Assembly: GCA_903772945.1 (NCBI GenBank)
Contig: CAICTM010000372.1
Coordinates: forward strand, 1 to 64,000
Reading direction: 5' to 3'
Source of the DNA: Seminavis robusta
Taxonomy: Eukaryota > Bacillariophyta > Bacillariophyceae > Naviculales > Naviculaceae
DNA length: 64,000 bases
Within the stretch, counting starts at the first letter, position 1. Each line of letters opens with the position of its first letter. Positions 23,443 through 34,736 of this stretch are shown in pieces. Position numbers and translations under genes: made by a program. The notes under the pieces are model-generated. The model made no database searches. It was given only the letters and a program-made list of their open reading frames with translations, and had not been told where the DNA came from.

Positions 23443-23785
23443 CCAGCTAAAGAGATTCCTAGCTCAGACGTTGTAAGAAAGCCCGCTCTTTCTAGTGTTG
23501 TTTCGTCAAGCTCCATAAGAACATGTAAGGAATGCGGTACTGGTAGCTAGTGAGATTCAAAGAGCTCTAAAACAACGCTATTGCTCGTCTTGCAAAGATA
23601 TATCGCACTGGGATCATGGCAACGGTTGTCAGTGCTGTTGAAGTTGTGCAATGCAGCTGATTTCTATCGGGAATGAATAGTGATGTCTATGGAGTGGCGC
23701 CTCTGGTGTGGACCTGTTCTAGCGAGATCCAAATATTGGTTGGCGTTTCGGTTGCAGCTTCCAAGCGAGCTCTTCCATATTACAT
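23443..23785. other. Short intergenic region between convergent genes
   Basis: No gene is seen between the stops of the PARN-like and GT90 genes. A GCTAGCCAGCTA word overlaps the first stop. Confidence 0.5.
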
Positions 23786-25039
23786 TTACATGTTCTCTGG
23801 CGTCAACTTTGGAGGACACTGATGTTTTTCTCGTGTGAATCGTTTGTCCTTGTCAAAGAGCGCAGCAGGTTGGCCTAGTTCGAGTCGTCGTCGACTGTCT
23901 TCGAGGAGATTGTAATATTGTCCCATTTGATCCTGGGTGGGTGATGGCATGGATTCGATTTGTTTCCGGGTATAATGCCGCATGTACTTGCGATCGGTGG
24001 TTTGCAAACACACTTGCAGGGCCTTTTGGGTAATCTTTTTGACCTGCTCGGGATGTTCTTCGGCCCAATCAAATTGGGCTTTCAAATCACTCAAATCGCG
24101 TTTGACGGGAACGTAATGTTCGTACGGTTTTAATAGAAAATGCCACCAATCGGCATACCCCGAATCGACCTTGAATACCAACGAGTTGGAACACAATTTC
24201 CATCGAAGACCCGTCCAGGTGGTCCCGGATATGCCTCCAATATCCAACAAGTACTTGTGCCACAATTGATCGGCTTGGGATAATCCGCGACTGGGCCATG
24301 TTTTGGTGGCATTGAGCCATTTTTGATTGTTGGGATTTTCTCCCATGCTCATGATTTTAGAACGTTGATGTTTCAAGACGTATTTTTGACTATTGTGATT
24401 GCCCCTATAAATGATTTGGGATTTGCGTTTTTCAAATGGAACGTCAAAGGGAGGACCAGTTTTTCCGACGATCCGATCGACATGGCGTTTTCCGTCGCCC
24501 CTCAGTTCGTAGGGCGTGGGAAAAAAGAAGATCCAATGATACTTGTCGCCGAGATGATTGACAATTTCCATTGGGAGAGAATGAGCAATGAGGGGAATGG
24601 GAGACGGAACGGACCAATTGTAATGATCGTAATTGTTGAGATCCGACGTGGGATAGAGCGCCAATTTTTGTTCTCCGGGAGTGATTAGGAGGTTTTGCAA
24701 GTAAAAAGGCCACAGACCGGCTTCAGTGTAGTTTCGGAACTGGCACTGTTCTATCAATGGAGGCAGTGCCAGAGATCCACTGGAATTCCAATACAACAGA
24801 GCCAATTGCGAGCGCACTTTAATGGCTTGCTGGACGTACTCGTTGATGGATGTTCCTGATGAACTCTTCCATCCATTATTGCCGTCGATACTATCGTCCT
24901 TTCCGTGTGGTCGTGAGTTTGGCTGTTGCTGTTGCTGTTGCTGCTGGTGTTGCTCGAAGAGTCCAAATCGGTAGAACGACATGGAAACATACATCAGCGT
25001 ACATGCTTGGAAAACATGCCACAGTCTCATCTTCCGCAT
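23786..25039 (-). CDS. Type II membrane glycosyltransferase, family GT90 (CAP10-like)
   Basis: The protein has 417 residues and no intron, with the ATG at 25039. A single N-terminal anchor (about residues 6-28) is followed by a Gln run and a stem, the layout of a Golgi type II enzyme. The catalytic part shows FFPTPYELRGDGKRHV, KSQIIYRGNHNS, LWHKYLLDIGG-SGTTWTGLRWKL, VFKVDSGYADWWH and HYVPVKRDLSDL. These are hallmarks of the GT90/CAP10 group, which includes fungal capsule xylosyltransferases and animal POGLUT enzymes. It probably transfers a sugar such as xylose or glucose onto glycan or glycoprotein in the Golgi; donor and acceptor are not readable. It is divergent with sulfatase 2, with 570 bp between starts, which leaves room for a shared promoter region. 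Confidence 0.85.
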   Translation of the reverse strand: MRKMRLWHVFQACTLMYVSMSFYRFGLFEQHQQQQQQQQPNSRPHGKDDSIDGNNGWKSSSGTSINEYVQQAIKVRSQLALLYWNSSGSLALPPLIEQCQFRNYTEAGLWPFYLQNLLITPGEQKLALYPTSDLNNYDHYNWSVPSPIPLIAHSLPMEIVNHLGDKYHWIFFFPTPYELRGDGKRHVDRIVGKTGPPFDVPFEKRKSQIIYRGNHNSQKYVLKHQRSKIMSMGENPNNQKWLNATKTWPSRGLSQADQLWHKYLLDIGGISGTTWTGLRWKLCSNSLVFKVDSGYADWWHFLLKPYEHYVPVKRDLSDLKAQFDWAEEHPEQVKKITQKALQVCLQTTDRKYMRHYTRKQIESMPSPTQDQMGQYYNLLEDSRRRLELGQPAALFDKDKRFTREKHQCPPKLTPENM

Positions 25040-25609
25040 TCAATCTATCAATCTTTAGCAGGGATATGTACATGTAGAGGAGATGGGTTGTGAGAATTCA
25101 TTGGAAGGTTGGCTATTAATTGTCGGCAGTTGTTGTCGGGGGAAGTAAGTTGTTGGTCTTGCTTGATCTTGGGAAAAGGATTTACTGAACCCCCCCATAA
25201 TTTACAATTTATTGCAAATTGGATCTTTTCTCGCTTGCGTCAGCGTGCTTCAAACGCTTCCAGAACATTCGATTTTCTAGAACTTTCTATTTCGGCACAA
25301 CAATGATCAATCGCAGGGTACCAGGTGCTGTCCGAGATACACAAGTGGTGCCCTTGGCATTTGTCACCAGTGTCGTACTGTACCGTAAAAGTATCCTGGA
25401 GCAACCCAAGAAAAGATGAATCTACCTGGCATTACATTCTGAAGGCTTTACAAGCTAGCTAGCCAGCCCCCAAAAGGATCCTCCGCACATCCGATTGCAA
25501 TCTCAGCCTCAAGGTCCCTCGAGCTCCAGCAGTCGAGCAGTCGGGCAGTCTTCTCCTTCGGCGCCAGGGCTACCAAAGCAACAAATATTTGTTAAAAAGA
25601 CAAGTGACA
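25040..25609. other. Divergent intergenic region between GT90 and sulfatase 2
   Basis: No gene is seen. It contains a run of C near 25190 and a CTAGCTAGCC palindrome at about 25455. The frame open from 25495 overlaps the sulfatase and is a shadow. Confidence 0.5.
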
Positions 25610-27331
25610 ATGGTCGCAAAGCCGCTGCCCCAACTCATTCTACTCTTTGTCACGGACCAATTTCGCTACGATGCCTTTCAACCCACCGTCACACCCAACC
25701 TCTATCAACTCTCACTCGACTCCAAGGCCACGACGTTTACCAATGCCTACGTTTCCACACCAACATGTACTCCTGCCAGGGCATCGCTCTTGACGGGAAA
25801 GAGTCCCTGGGCCCATGGCATGTTGGGCTACAGTGGGACCGTCAACTGTCAAGAGTACCCCACCACCCTCCCTGGCATGCTGTCCGATCTGGCAGGATAC
25901 GAGACATTCTCGGTGGGAAAGAATCACTTTGGATGGGACAAGACGGCAGCCTATGTGACACACGACTTTCAACACCTGGAAGTCTATGATGCACTCGACT
26001 ACGAGCCTCGACCCGATGACTATCTGCAGTACTTTCACGAATTGTATCCAGGTAAGGATCCGCTTTCTGTGACGTGTGATCGGCTGGGATACAATGATTG
26101 GAGGGCATGTCCCTACGGAGGAGCCAATGAAACCCAGCATCCTACGGAATGGACGACTCGGCAGGCATTGCGCTATCTCCAAGAGTTTGACTTTAGCGAC
26201 AAGAATCAAAAAATGTTTCTCAAAGTCAGCTATCATCGACCCCATTCACCCTATGATCCACCGCAACGACTCTTTGACAAACACCTCCACTCCAAGATAG
26301 AACCAGAACGATTTGTCAACAAGAGTAGTTGGGATCAGCAATGGTACACGACACGCATGCCCAAGGATGCCTATCATGGCGATCCTGGAGAAGAAAAAGC
26401 CCACTACACACGAGCCGGATATCTCGCCAGTGTCGAGTTTGTCGACGAAGGTATGGGGCGCATACTGGATTATTTGCGACAACACGCACTATTGGAACAG
26501 TCCCTCGTCTTGTGGACTTCGGATCATGGAGATCAACTAGGCGACCATTATCTTTGGAGAAAGGGCTACCCCTATGAAGCCAGCAGTCACATCAATATGA
26601 TAATCAAACTGCCCCAAGGAGAAGATGATTCCAGCAGCAGTTATCTAGGCGGAGAAGACTCTGATGATGACGATGATGATGACGACGACGACGACGACTC
26701 GGATAGCGTGGAACGAGCATTGCGTGGAGATTCTAGCCCTGACTTCAGAAGGCAGAATCAAGAATCTACTACTACCAACACGGAACCGAAAACCAGCCCA
26801 GCCCTGGTGGAGATTCGAGATGTAGCTACCACTCTCTATGACTACGTGGGGATATTGGAGAAGGTCCAAAAGCGTGATCCCTTGGTGAACGGAAAGAGTC
26901 TCCTTCCTATCCTAGAAGGTGACGAGACAATGGTGCGAAGCTGGCTAGATCTGGAGCACTCTGTTGTGTACAGCCATAATATCCACTGGAATGCCATTGT
27001 GGGCTTTTATCCTGATGACGACGTGGACTTTCAACAAAGTGACCGAAGAGATGCACGGCAGGAAAGTTCCAACTTGCTGCTCTGGAAGTACATCTTCCAT
27101 GTCTACGATGGAGACGAACAGCTCTTTTGCCTTTCCAGAGATCCGCAGGAAACCTATGATGTCTCGGAAACCAAACCCGACATTCTCAAACACTGGAGAG
27201 CCACCATGGTGTCTCAGTTTCAGGAAGAAGGCCGCGGAGAGGAATGGGTCCGTGATGACCATTTGATTGTTCATAGACCGGCCATCACTTACGGACCCAA
27301 CTTTCCCTGCAAGGAACGAATCAAAGCATGA
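25610..27331 (+). CDS. Type I sulfatase (sulfatase 2 of two paralogues)
   Basis: The protein has 573 residues and no intron. I start at the ATG of MVAKPLPQL; the open frame upstream lacks an ATG. Motifs are LLFVTDQFRYDAF (metal site), Cys53 in STPTCTPARASLLTG (formylglycine site), YHRPHSPYDPP and WTSDHGDQLGDHYLW. It is clearly paralogous to 6826-8555, but where that gene has its intron this frame is continuous. A Ser/Asp run of 12 Asp residues (about 26662-26701), followed by a Ser/Thr/Asn-rich stretch, enlarges the loop before TSPALVEIRDVATTLYDY. It should hydrolyse sulfate esters; no signal peptide is evident and the substrate is unknown. It is divergently placed to the GT90 gene, so a shared role in sulfated-glycan metabolism is possible but unproven. 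Confidence 0.9.
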   Translation: MVAKPLPQLILLFVTDQFRYDAFQPTVTPNLYQLSLDSKATTFTNAYVSTPTCTPARASLLTGKSPWAHGMLGYSGTVNCQEYPTTLPGMLSDLAGYETFSVGKNHFGWDKTAAYVTHDFQHLEVYDALDYEPRPDDYLQYFHELYPGKDPLSVTCDRLGYNDWRACPYGGANETQHPTEWTTRQALRYLQEFDFSDKNQKMFLKVSYHRPHSPYDPPQRLFDKHLHSKIEPERFVNKSSWDQQWYTTRMPKDAYHGDPGEEKAHYTRAGYLASVEFVDEGMGRILDYLRQHALLEQSLVLWTSDHGDQLGDHYLWRKGYPYEASSHINMIIKLPQGEDDSSSSYLGGEDSDDDDDDDDDDDDSDSVERALRGDSSPDFRRQNQESTTTNTEPKTSPALVEIRDVATTLYDYVGILEKVQKRDPLVNGKSLLPILEGDETMVRSWLDLEHSVVYSHNIHWNAIVGFYPDDDVDFQQSDRRDARQESSNLLLWKYIFHVYDGDEQLFCLSRDPQETYDVSETKPDILKHWRATMVSQFQEEGRGEEWVRDDHLIVHRPAITYGPNFPCKERIKA

Positions 27332-27957
27332 TGTGCTGCCGTTCCCACCACCATTCCCCGCTGATCTCACCTAGCTAGCTAGTGATGGAAGTTTTGACCG
27401 CGTGGTTAAACTGAAGGTGACAGGAAGAAGACACATTGATCACAACGTGGGGTATCGCCTTTTTGCGGTACCGGGCACTGCTCCAATCAATCCCCAGATA
27501 GACTCTCACGGTCACCGATGAAGCAAACTCAATTTCTAGCTACCGGTAGGTAGCCAGCGTTTGCCTTTGATCGCTTTGATAGCTGCGCCCACATCATGCG
27601 GTAGGGAGGAGATCCGGTTCCCGGCAAGAAGGAAAAAAAGAGAGGAAGGAGGGCCAGACCTTAGGAGTGACACCGCTGGTCCCTTTCCCTAAGTACCCCA
27701 TGTCCGATCCATATATCTGCAGATATTCCTTAGACCCAAATATTGCGTCACAAACTACTTTATCTCTACTATTAGTCTCTGTCTCGCAGGTGGGAACCAA
27801 AATTTCTTCCAGTCTTGACAAGCTCACGCAAACTTTAAACCCGCATCCCCAAACTTTAACCCGCATCCCCAAACTTTAACCCTCAACACCCGGTGCAATT
27901 GATGGATTTCGAAATCGTGGAAGCCATTCTTTTAAAAGTCGACAATGATAAAGAACA
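27332..27957. other. Intergenic region 5' of the transposase-like gene, with a short tandem repeat
   Basis: No gene is seen. A CTAGCTAGCTAG palindrome at about 27370 follows the sulfatase. Between 27829 and 27885 the unit CCCCAAACTTTAACCCGCAT is repeated about 2.5 to 3 times, ending 70 bp before the ATG. I could not find its inverse downstream of the transposase gene, so element ends are not defined. Confidence 0.55.
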
Positions 27958-30084
27958 ATGACGGGTGGTCAAAGCAATGCTCCTCCTCTCTCGCAGTTCA
28001 ATTCCTGCCAAAGATCATTCATCAAGAGCTACCGCTCTTCCATTGACAATGACCCAAGGGCTTTCTTCAAGGGGAAAGACTGGAAGAATGTTACACCGGC
28101 GGGATGTCGGCACAACACAAACTTACTCCATGGCGCCTGCAAAAAAGTGAAGGCGTCCTCTTTCTATGTGAAGACATCTGCAGTGTGGGTTCCCCATTTA
28201 CAGTTCCACAACCATGTACCAACCTGTCCAAACTGCAAGAAGAGTTCTTATGTGGATGTGAAGAAGGCTCGATGGATTAATAATCCCAAGATATTGTTTG
28301 GCATTTCACGGCACAAGTACTTGGACACGATGCTCTATCCATGCAACCTTTGTGGACGGCGCTTTGCAGGATATAACAAGGACAGCATGAAGCTAGATGC
28401 CAGTGTTTACGGCTCTTATTTCAATTATTATCTTGGTCATGGATATGCAGTAGATGATGAACTCTACAGTCAGATAGTGTTGGAGGCAGGAACGGAGTGC
28501 ACTGCATCCATTGCGAAACGGCTGAAGCGTCTCGCCTACACAGCCTACTACAACGATTTTGAACTCTATCTAACAGCGGTGGGCTCTGACAAGATTGACA
28601 CACGGCATCCCAAGAAGAAAGCGAAGACAATGGATGACTACTACGTCCTTACACAAACTCCTGATGAGCTGAAGCGACTACAGTCAGTCAAAAATGTTAA
28701 GCAGACGAACGCAACTCGAATCCGGCTGAATCTGTCATCTTCAAGGGGGAAAGCCAATGGGGATGTTCGCTTCAAAGATATGCTGGGTGACAAGGACGAC
28801 CGAAACAAGTTTGGATCAGTCAATATTCTCCCAGGAATGGGTAGTACGAAGTTGCGCCAGTTGATTGAGTTGGGTGTAAATTCAATGCAGGAGTTGCTTG
28901 CAGTTGATCCTGATGACCATCCAAGACGTCTTTCCAACAAGATAAAGCAATGGCAACAGAAAGTGAGGAATTATTATGCCATTCACAATGTGCAAGTGGA
29001 ACAACAAGAAGCCCAACTTATCTTAGCTGAGATCGAGGAGCAAGAAGCAATCGATGACATAGCTGAGTATATTGCAGAGCACGGTCTGCCTGGCCAGAGC
29101 ATTCCTGAGGCCGACAGCGAAGAACCCCAAGACAACCGGCCACCACTGTTTTCCCAATTCACGGACAAGAAAGGGTATAATGGTCGTGTAATTTCGAAGC
29201 ACATGATTGACAGTCTGGTCACTGTTGTGTTTGAACACCAGAAGGAGTACCAGGAGAGCAAAATGATGGGGCTGACTGCATCAATGTTGAAGATCGATTT
29301 TAATTACAAGCTTGCTTCCAAAATCAGAGTGTGGACTGGTCCAGGAAAAAGCTTCTGTCCTTATCGATGCATCATTACCATTCAGAATGAAGATGCTCTC
29401 ACGGTGTTCTGGAAGGCTCTGAAGCACACAGAGTCATTCAGTGAAATCGAAGAGGATTTGATCCGTCTCAATGACAGATTGAAAATCAACAAGCAAGCAC
29501 AGGAATTGACCAGACGAAAAGAAGCTGCTCGTGATCTGGTTGCTGATGGGGCAGAGTTGCCAGCGGCACAGGAGCCTGATCTCGTGGATGCTGTCAAGGT
29601 GGTGTACGTGGACAACTGTTGTCAGGTGTATGGATCACTTAAGCGAATCTTTGGCGCTGAAGTCATTATCTTGTTGGATTCCTTTCACTGGATGAAGAGA
29701 TAGAACCAGTGCTTAAGAGATCCTAGTTCTGCCCTTGGTGGGATCTTTCGGGGGCTTTTGAGCAGGGCGCTGTTTTGTGTTGAGCCAACGGAGTATGAGA
29801 GAGCCAAGGAGCATCTTCAACAGAAAAAGAACCGTGAGCCCACACACAAAGAGATAATGAAAGAGGCCAATGCAATGATTCCACCGCCTGCTCAGCTGAG
29901 GAAGAACGTCGAGGCTGTCCTTGAATACATCCGTGCCAAGGATGCTCAAACCGAAATGCTACTGTCAACCTCCAATGACAACAATGAAAACACCCAAGCA
30001 CCCAAGTTGTTTTTGAAGAATGACAGAGCGACAAGAGATAAGATCAAGCAGTTGTTCACGTACATCGACAAGGGCTGCTTGTCT

Positions 30085-30649
30085 CTATGAATTCCAGAGG
30101 AACTCAGCTGGTAGGTGCACAAGAGCTGGGATGGAGAGCCCTGTTGGTGGAGATCTCCTTCCACTGGCGCTGGAAAGGCCAGCCCAAGGCTGGCAGCCAA
30201 TGCTATTCAATCACTATGGAAGCAATGATTGAACAGTCTAATTGCTCAATACCTGGCACTGGCCATACAGGATCCTGTCTACTGCAGAGCTCTACTTGTG
30301 CTGTTGGGTCTGTTCTCAGGTCAACTACTTCTTCATTACTTCTTTTAAACTATAATGAACACAAACTCTGATTTTGCTGAAACTCCATCCTCCAGCCATG
30401 CAGGATACAGATTCATGCATCTATCTTGGCTGGTATTGACCAAGCTACTTTCTAGATAGGTCATGGCTGAGGAACTGCATCATCCTTCCTTACAGAGGAA
30501 CTCTATGTCCTCTACACTGTTCCTATCTTGTCTGAGGTGACACAGCTCATTGTACTGAAAGACTGTACAGATGCAACAGCGATCTTTCCATCAGACTGAG
30601 CCAGCACAGCTGCGCCCGCACCCATATGGCTCCATGGCATAATCTCATC
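30085..30649. repeat. Long terminal repeat, left copy
   Basis: It begins CTATGAATTCCAGAGG and ends CATAATCTCATC. It matches 34171-34736 throughout, with roughly a dozen or more differences, mostly one-base indels. Short open frames inside (such as 30087-30371) are not genes. Confidence 0.85.
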
Positions 30650-30658
30650 CTCCCCACC
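30648..30658 (-). promoter_or_regulatory. Candidate polypurine tract
   Basis: On the minus strand GGTGGGGAGGA directly precedes TGAGATTATG, the start of the terminal repeat. This is the position of the plus-strand primer in LTR retrotransposons. Confidence 0.5.
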
Positions 30659-31749
30659 ATTGGAGTCATGGATGGGATGCCAACAAGCTTGCACATCATG
30701 GGGCTTCCTCGATACTTCCATGAAGGGTAGCATCTGGCTTCTCAGTGTGGACTTTGGTTGCTTACCTCAGGGTTACCAACCCTCTTGAATACATCAAGTG
30801 TCCATAGCTGAGTACCACTTGACACAATTGGGAGGGGCATCACATGGGCCTGTGATCAACCTCCAGTCGTGTTCAGGAGAGAAGGGTGCATTGGCATTGG
30901 TCCATCTGACCATCAATTGGGATCTCTACTGGTCTCCCCATACTTGCATCATAGCTCATTGGCTTAGAAGGCATCTGTCTATCTCCCCATAAGGGCCAGT
31001 GAGAAAAATCTTGGCCATAACTGTTCATCTGGAGCCCTCAACTGGGTTAGTTAGGTGACAAGTGTCACCTATGAGGTGGGACTGGTTGTCCTATCATCAG
31101 ATATGCCTCAGCTAAAGGCAACACCTCGCAGCTTCCTCAAGTTTTACCATCTCCTTACATGGTTCAAAGGAATCCCGTCCAGAGACAGACTAACTTGTGC
31201 TTGCTTGGGTATGACCGTGCAGGTCCTGTCACATGACTGGCAGTGGCTCATCCACAGCCACCAGCTTGGGTGGGTGTGCTCCAGCCCGACTGCTTCACCT
31301 TTGCTGAGGGTGACACAGTGTAAGTTCTTCCCATCACCCGAAAGGAAGGGAGTGCCATCAGGGCGGAGGGTGGGAGTCACCAAAACATGTTTTCACAAAA
31401 CATTGTACTTGGAACACTATCCTGGAGATGACAAGTTTAGCACAAACACTTGTCATGCTGGGCCATGTCTGCGGAAGGTAGCCCCATAGGGGGCATGCTA
31501 CCCCGCAGCCATGGCCGGTCTGGGTACCTTGGGCTCACCAGTGCGACACAAACACTAGTTGCCCAGGCAAAATCCGTCTTGGACTTGCCCTTGAGGGCTG
31601 CATCACCACATTGCCATCTGGAGGATCTAAGGCGTCCCCGACTGGTGGGTCAGCTTCGCTCTTCGGTCCACCAGGTCTGACATCTGGTTTGACGGTGGGC
31701 TTCCATCAGGACTCTCTTGTCAGCGGCAGAGAGCCTGTACCAAATCTGC

Positions 31750-33342
31750 GTCCATTGCTGGATAGCTGAGACCAGACGTGTCAGGAAGGCGTGGAACTTA
31801 CACTGCTCCCCATCACCTGATGTCTTGTCTTGCCAATGTCGGCTATTTGGCTAGCGTGAGTCACATCTCTTCGGTTGATGTCAAGAATGTGGCGGCATTC
31901 AGTAGCACCTCCTTGTACCCGTGTATGTAAACGATGCATGATGTCCCTCGCGACATACTCTCTCATGTTCACGTGCAGAAATGTCGTTCAAGGTGGGGAC
32001 ACCGGTAAGGCCCGCTGTAAGAACAGCTTCTGTATACCATCGTGTAGCCTATCACTGGAGTCTCCTTGGCCATCATTGTATCGGGTAACAACTGTGTCAA
32101 ATTGACAATGAAGTCCACTGGGAACCTTGCTCCTCTGGCTGTATTGCACACTAGCAGCCATGTGAGTGTCTCACATGATCCAGAGAACCTGCTACTGACA
32201 ATTGAGCGTCCTGACAAGCTAACGAGAATGGCAAAGCAGTCAGAGTCATGGAAGTGGGACTCACGATACCTTTCCATTGGTGGTCTGCACTGTCTTCTGG
32301 AAAACAGCGTAGAACCAATGATTCATTCGTATGAGTTCATCTATGGACTCGGTGCTGCTTGGGACGTAGTCGGCATCAAAGATCTTTAAAACCCTTGACC
32401 TCTAGCCATAGTGATAAAGGACTCATACCACTGGTCGAAGTCCTTGTTGGATTTGAGGGTAGGGTAGGCCGTGGCATCCGGCTTGGCACGAAAGGGCTTG
32501 CCTGGAAGGCCTGTGTTGCCACTTCTCCACCACCTCTGGGACTTGGAAGACCACCATTGCCATCAGGGTGGGAATGAAGGCTGACTTCCTTCTTGGCTTC
32601 TCCGGTTGATCAGTAGGTTGGCCGACTGGACGGGATGCTGAGTGTACTGTGTCTTGGATGATGTGGGCCTAATAGGTTGGGCTGATAGGCTGCTGAAGAC
32701 ACAGTTGTGTAGTTGGGTATCTCACAGAATGGGTTGTTGGTGGGATGCCGTGATGTGATGGTATGATTGGTGTTGTTGGGGTATACCTCCCCATTGAGGG
32801 CCCATACTTGGTGGTGGTATCCACCTCCAGCAGGGAGTGGCAACATCCATGGCAACTTTGGTTGGGATGGATGACCAAGAGGGTCCTCAACATCACCCAA
32901 CAAACTCTGTTCCAAACTGCTGGTTCTGAATCGGTCTCTCCTAGCCTTATCTCAGGCTAGGCTTGTGTGATAAACCAGGTGTGCAGGGAGTGGAGTAGTA
33001 AGGTGGATGGGATGAACCAAGCTGATTGGTATGGTGGCCTTGTGGTGGGGCCAAGGGAGCTTGGTTCATTTGTTTCATTTTCTTCAATGCTATTGCCAGT
33101 TGGTGGCTGATCATTGAAAGGGTAACACCTTGGTTGGCTGGTGGGGAAGGAGTCACAATGGGAGGCCCTGGCTGGTTGGCTACAGGGGGATCCACAGGTG
33201 TCCTTCCATGCGATGGAACTGGATGTGGAGGTCCTGCAGTGGTGGACCTGTTGATGTTACCAGTGCTATTGCTAGATGCTGGTGGTGTAACACCAATGGC
33301 AGGCTGGGCCTGTTGTTGTTGCTTCTTCTTCTTGCGAACCAT
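31750..33342 (-). pseudogene. Decayed Gag-like reading frame of the LTR element
   Basis: An ATG at 33342 starts MVRKKKKQQQQ and a Pro/Asn/Gln-rich N-terminus that stays open to a stop at 32947. Coding character then moves between frames. A segment around 32250-32500 reads DFDQWYESFITMARGQGF, then LIRMNHWFYAVFQKTVQTT, reminiscent of Copia-type Gag of diatoms. Further fragments run to about 31750. Frame changes near 32390 and elsewhere mean no intact product. I find no protease, integrase or reverse-transcriptase motif. The Gag assignment rests on general pattern and is moderate at best. Confidence 0.5.
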
Positions 33343-34170
33343 AATGATGATTGTTGGTGCGCTGGCTGAGTGTGGTGTAGAAGTGTGGCTGTAGAAAATC
33401 CAAAAGGAGCGTTGAAGCCTTGCACTGTTGGTGGATGACCAATTGAAGGCTGCTCGACACACTGGTAACCTTGGATTGCTTCGAAACGCTTCAAATCGTG
33501 CTCTCGTGGTGTTGCGAGTTACACTGGATCGACACCTCCTACTCGGATCTTCAATAGGTATCTTCCGAGTTCGGAATTTCGAGGAAAATGTGAGGTGACT
33601 CGGATCTTGGGCTCGGCCTGCTTTCGGAACAGAGGTACGGTACCGATCTTGTGAGTACCGTGTGAGTACCGGTTCCCTTTTTCCTCCGCAGGCACGACTG
33701 AGATATTCGGCTCCGTAAAGGAAAGTCGACAATGATGTTACCAACAGGAACAGCCGTCGCGTTGGATAACCAGGGCCGATTAACAAAAAACTGGCTGGAC
33801 TATCCTCTCAAGCACCCTCGGGTTGGTAGGTGACCGTCTTGGTTTGGTCGCTACTGCTCGATTGGTTGTGTTTCGGCGCCTCCAGTTGGTTTTGGTCGCG
33901 ATTTCTTTCGTCGGTCAATCTGTCGCTACCTTCGGCTATCGGCAGCCGTAACCAAGCCGATTAACAAGCTGCCCTTGATGGTAGCTTGCTTATCACCCTT
34001 GGATTAGTAGTTACACCAGGTGGTTCCACTCGAAACCGTCGTGAATCCAGTTTTCGGTCGTCGATCTGTCGGCAGGTCTCGATCACCATCTATCGGCAAC
34101 TCCTCTTCTTCTCTCCGTCCTCGACGATGTCCACACTGAGCCACTCTTGTGTGCTTGCGACAAGTTAATC

Positions 34171-34736
34171 CTATGAATTCCAGAGGAACTCAGCTGGTAG
34201 GTGCACAAGAGCTGGGATGGAGAGCCCTGTTGGTGGAGATCTCCTTCCACTGGCGCTGGAAAGGCCAGCCCAAGGCTGGCAGCCAATGCTATTCAATCAC
34301 TATGGAAGCAATGATGAACAGTCTAATTGCTCATACCCTGGCACTGGCCATACAGGATCCTGTCTACTGCAGAGCTCTACTTGTGCTGTTGGGTCTGTTT
34401 CTCAGGTCAACTACTTCTTCTACTCTCTTTTAAACTATAACATGAACACAAACTCTGATTTTGCGTGAAACTCCATCCAGCCATGCAGGATACAGATCCA
34501 TGCATCTATCTTGGCTGGTATTGACCAGCTATCTTTCTAGATAGGTCATGGCTGAGGAACTGCATCATCCTTCCTTACAGAGGAACTCTATGTCCTCTAC
34601 AGCTGTTCCTATCTTGTCTGATGGTGACACAGCTCATTGTACTGAAAGACTGTACAGATGCAACAGCGATCTTTCCATCAGACTGAGCCAGCACAGCTGC
34701 GCTGCACCCATATGGCTCCTATGGCATAATCTCATC
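34171..34736. repeat. Long terminal repeat, right copy
   Basis: It is the direct repeat of 30085-30649. Immediately after it, at 34743, the coding frame of the host transposase resumes with GATCCTGATGCTTCC. Confidence 0.85.

Larger units (their letters stand above)
30085..34736 (-). mobile_element. LTR-retrotransposon-like element inserted in the transposase gene
   Basis: A 4.65 kb segment is bounded by direct repeats of about 565 bp. It is flanked by TTGTCT (30079-30084) and GTGTCT (34737-34742), a 6 bp target duplication with one mismatch. The repeat carries TG...CA ends 2-3 bp inside the shared boundary. On the minus strand a purine-rich GGTGGGGAGGA (30648-30658) lies directly before one repeat, where a polypurine tract belongs. 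A Gag-like frame is also on the minus strand. There is no room or sign of a full pol, so it looks non-autonomous or decayed. Confidence 0.75.

Noticed and set aside
29723-30034. Minus-strand frames opposite the transposase-like gene
   Set aside because: They are shadows of the plus-strand coding frame that continues past the TAG.
30087-30371. Frame beginning MNSRGTQLVGAQELGW, repeated at about 34170
   Set aside because: It lies wholly in the terminal repeat and appears at both ends; it is the repeat and not a gene.
33026-33394. Hydrophobic plus-strand frame of 122 codons
   Set aside because: It is the complement of the Pro/Gln-rich Gag-like frame on the minus strand.
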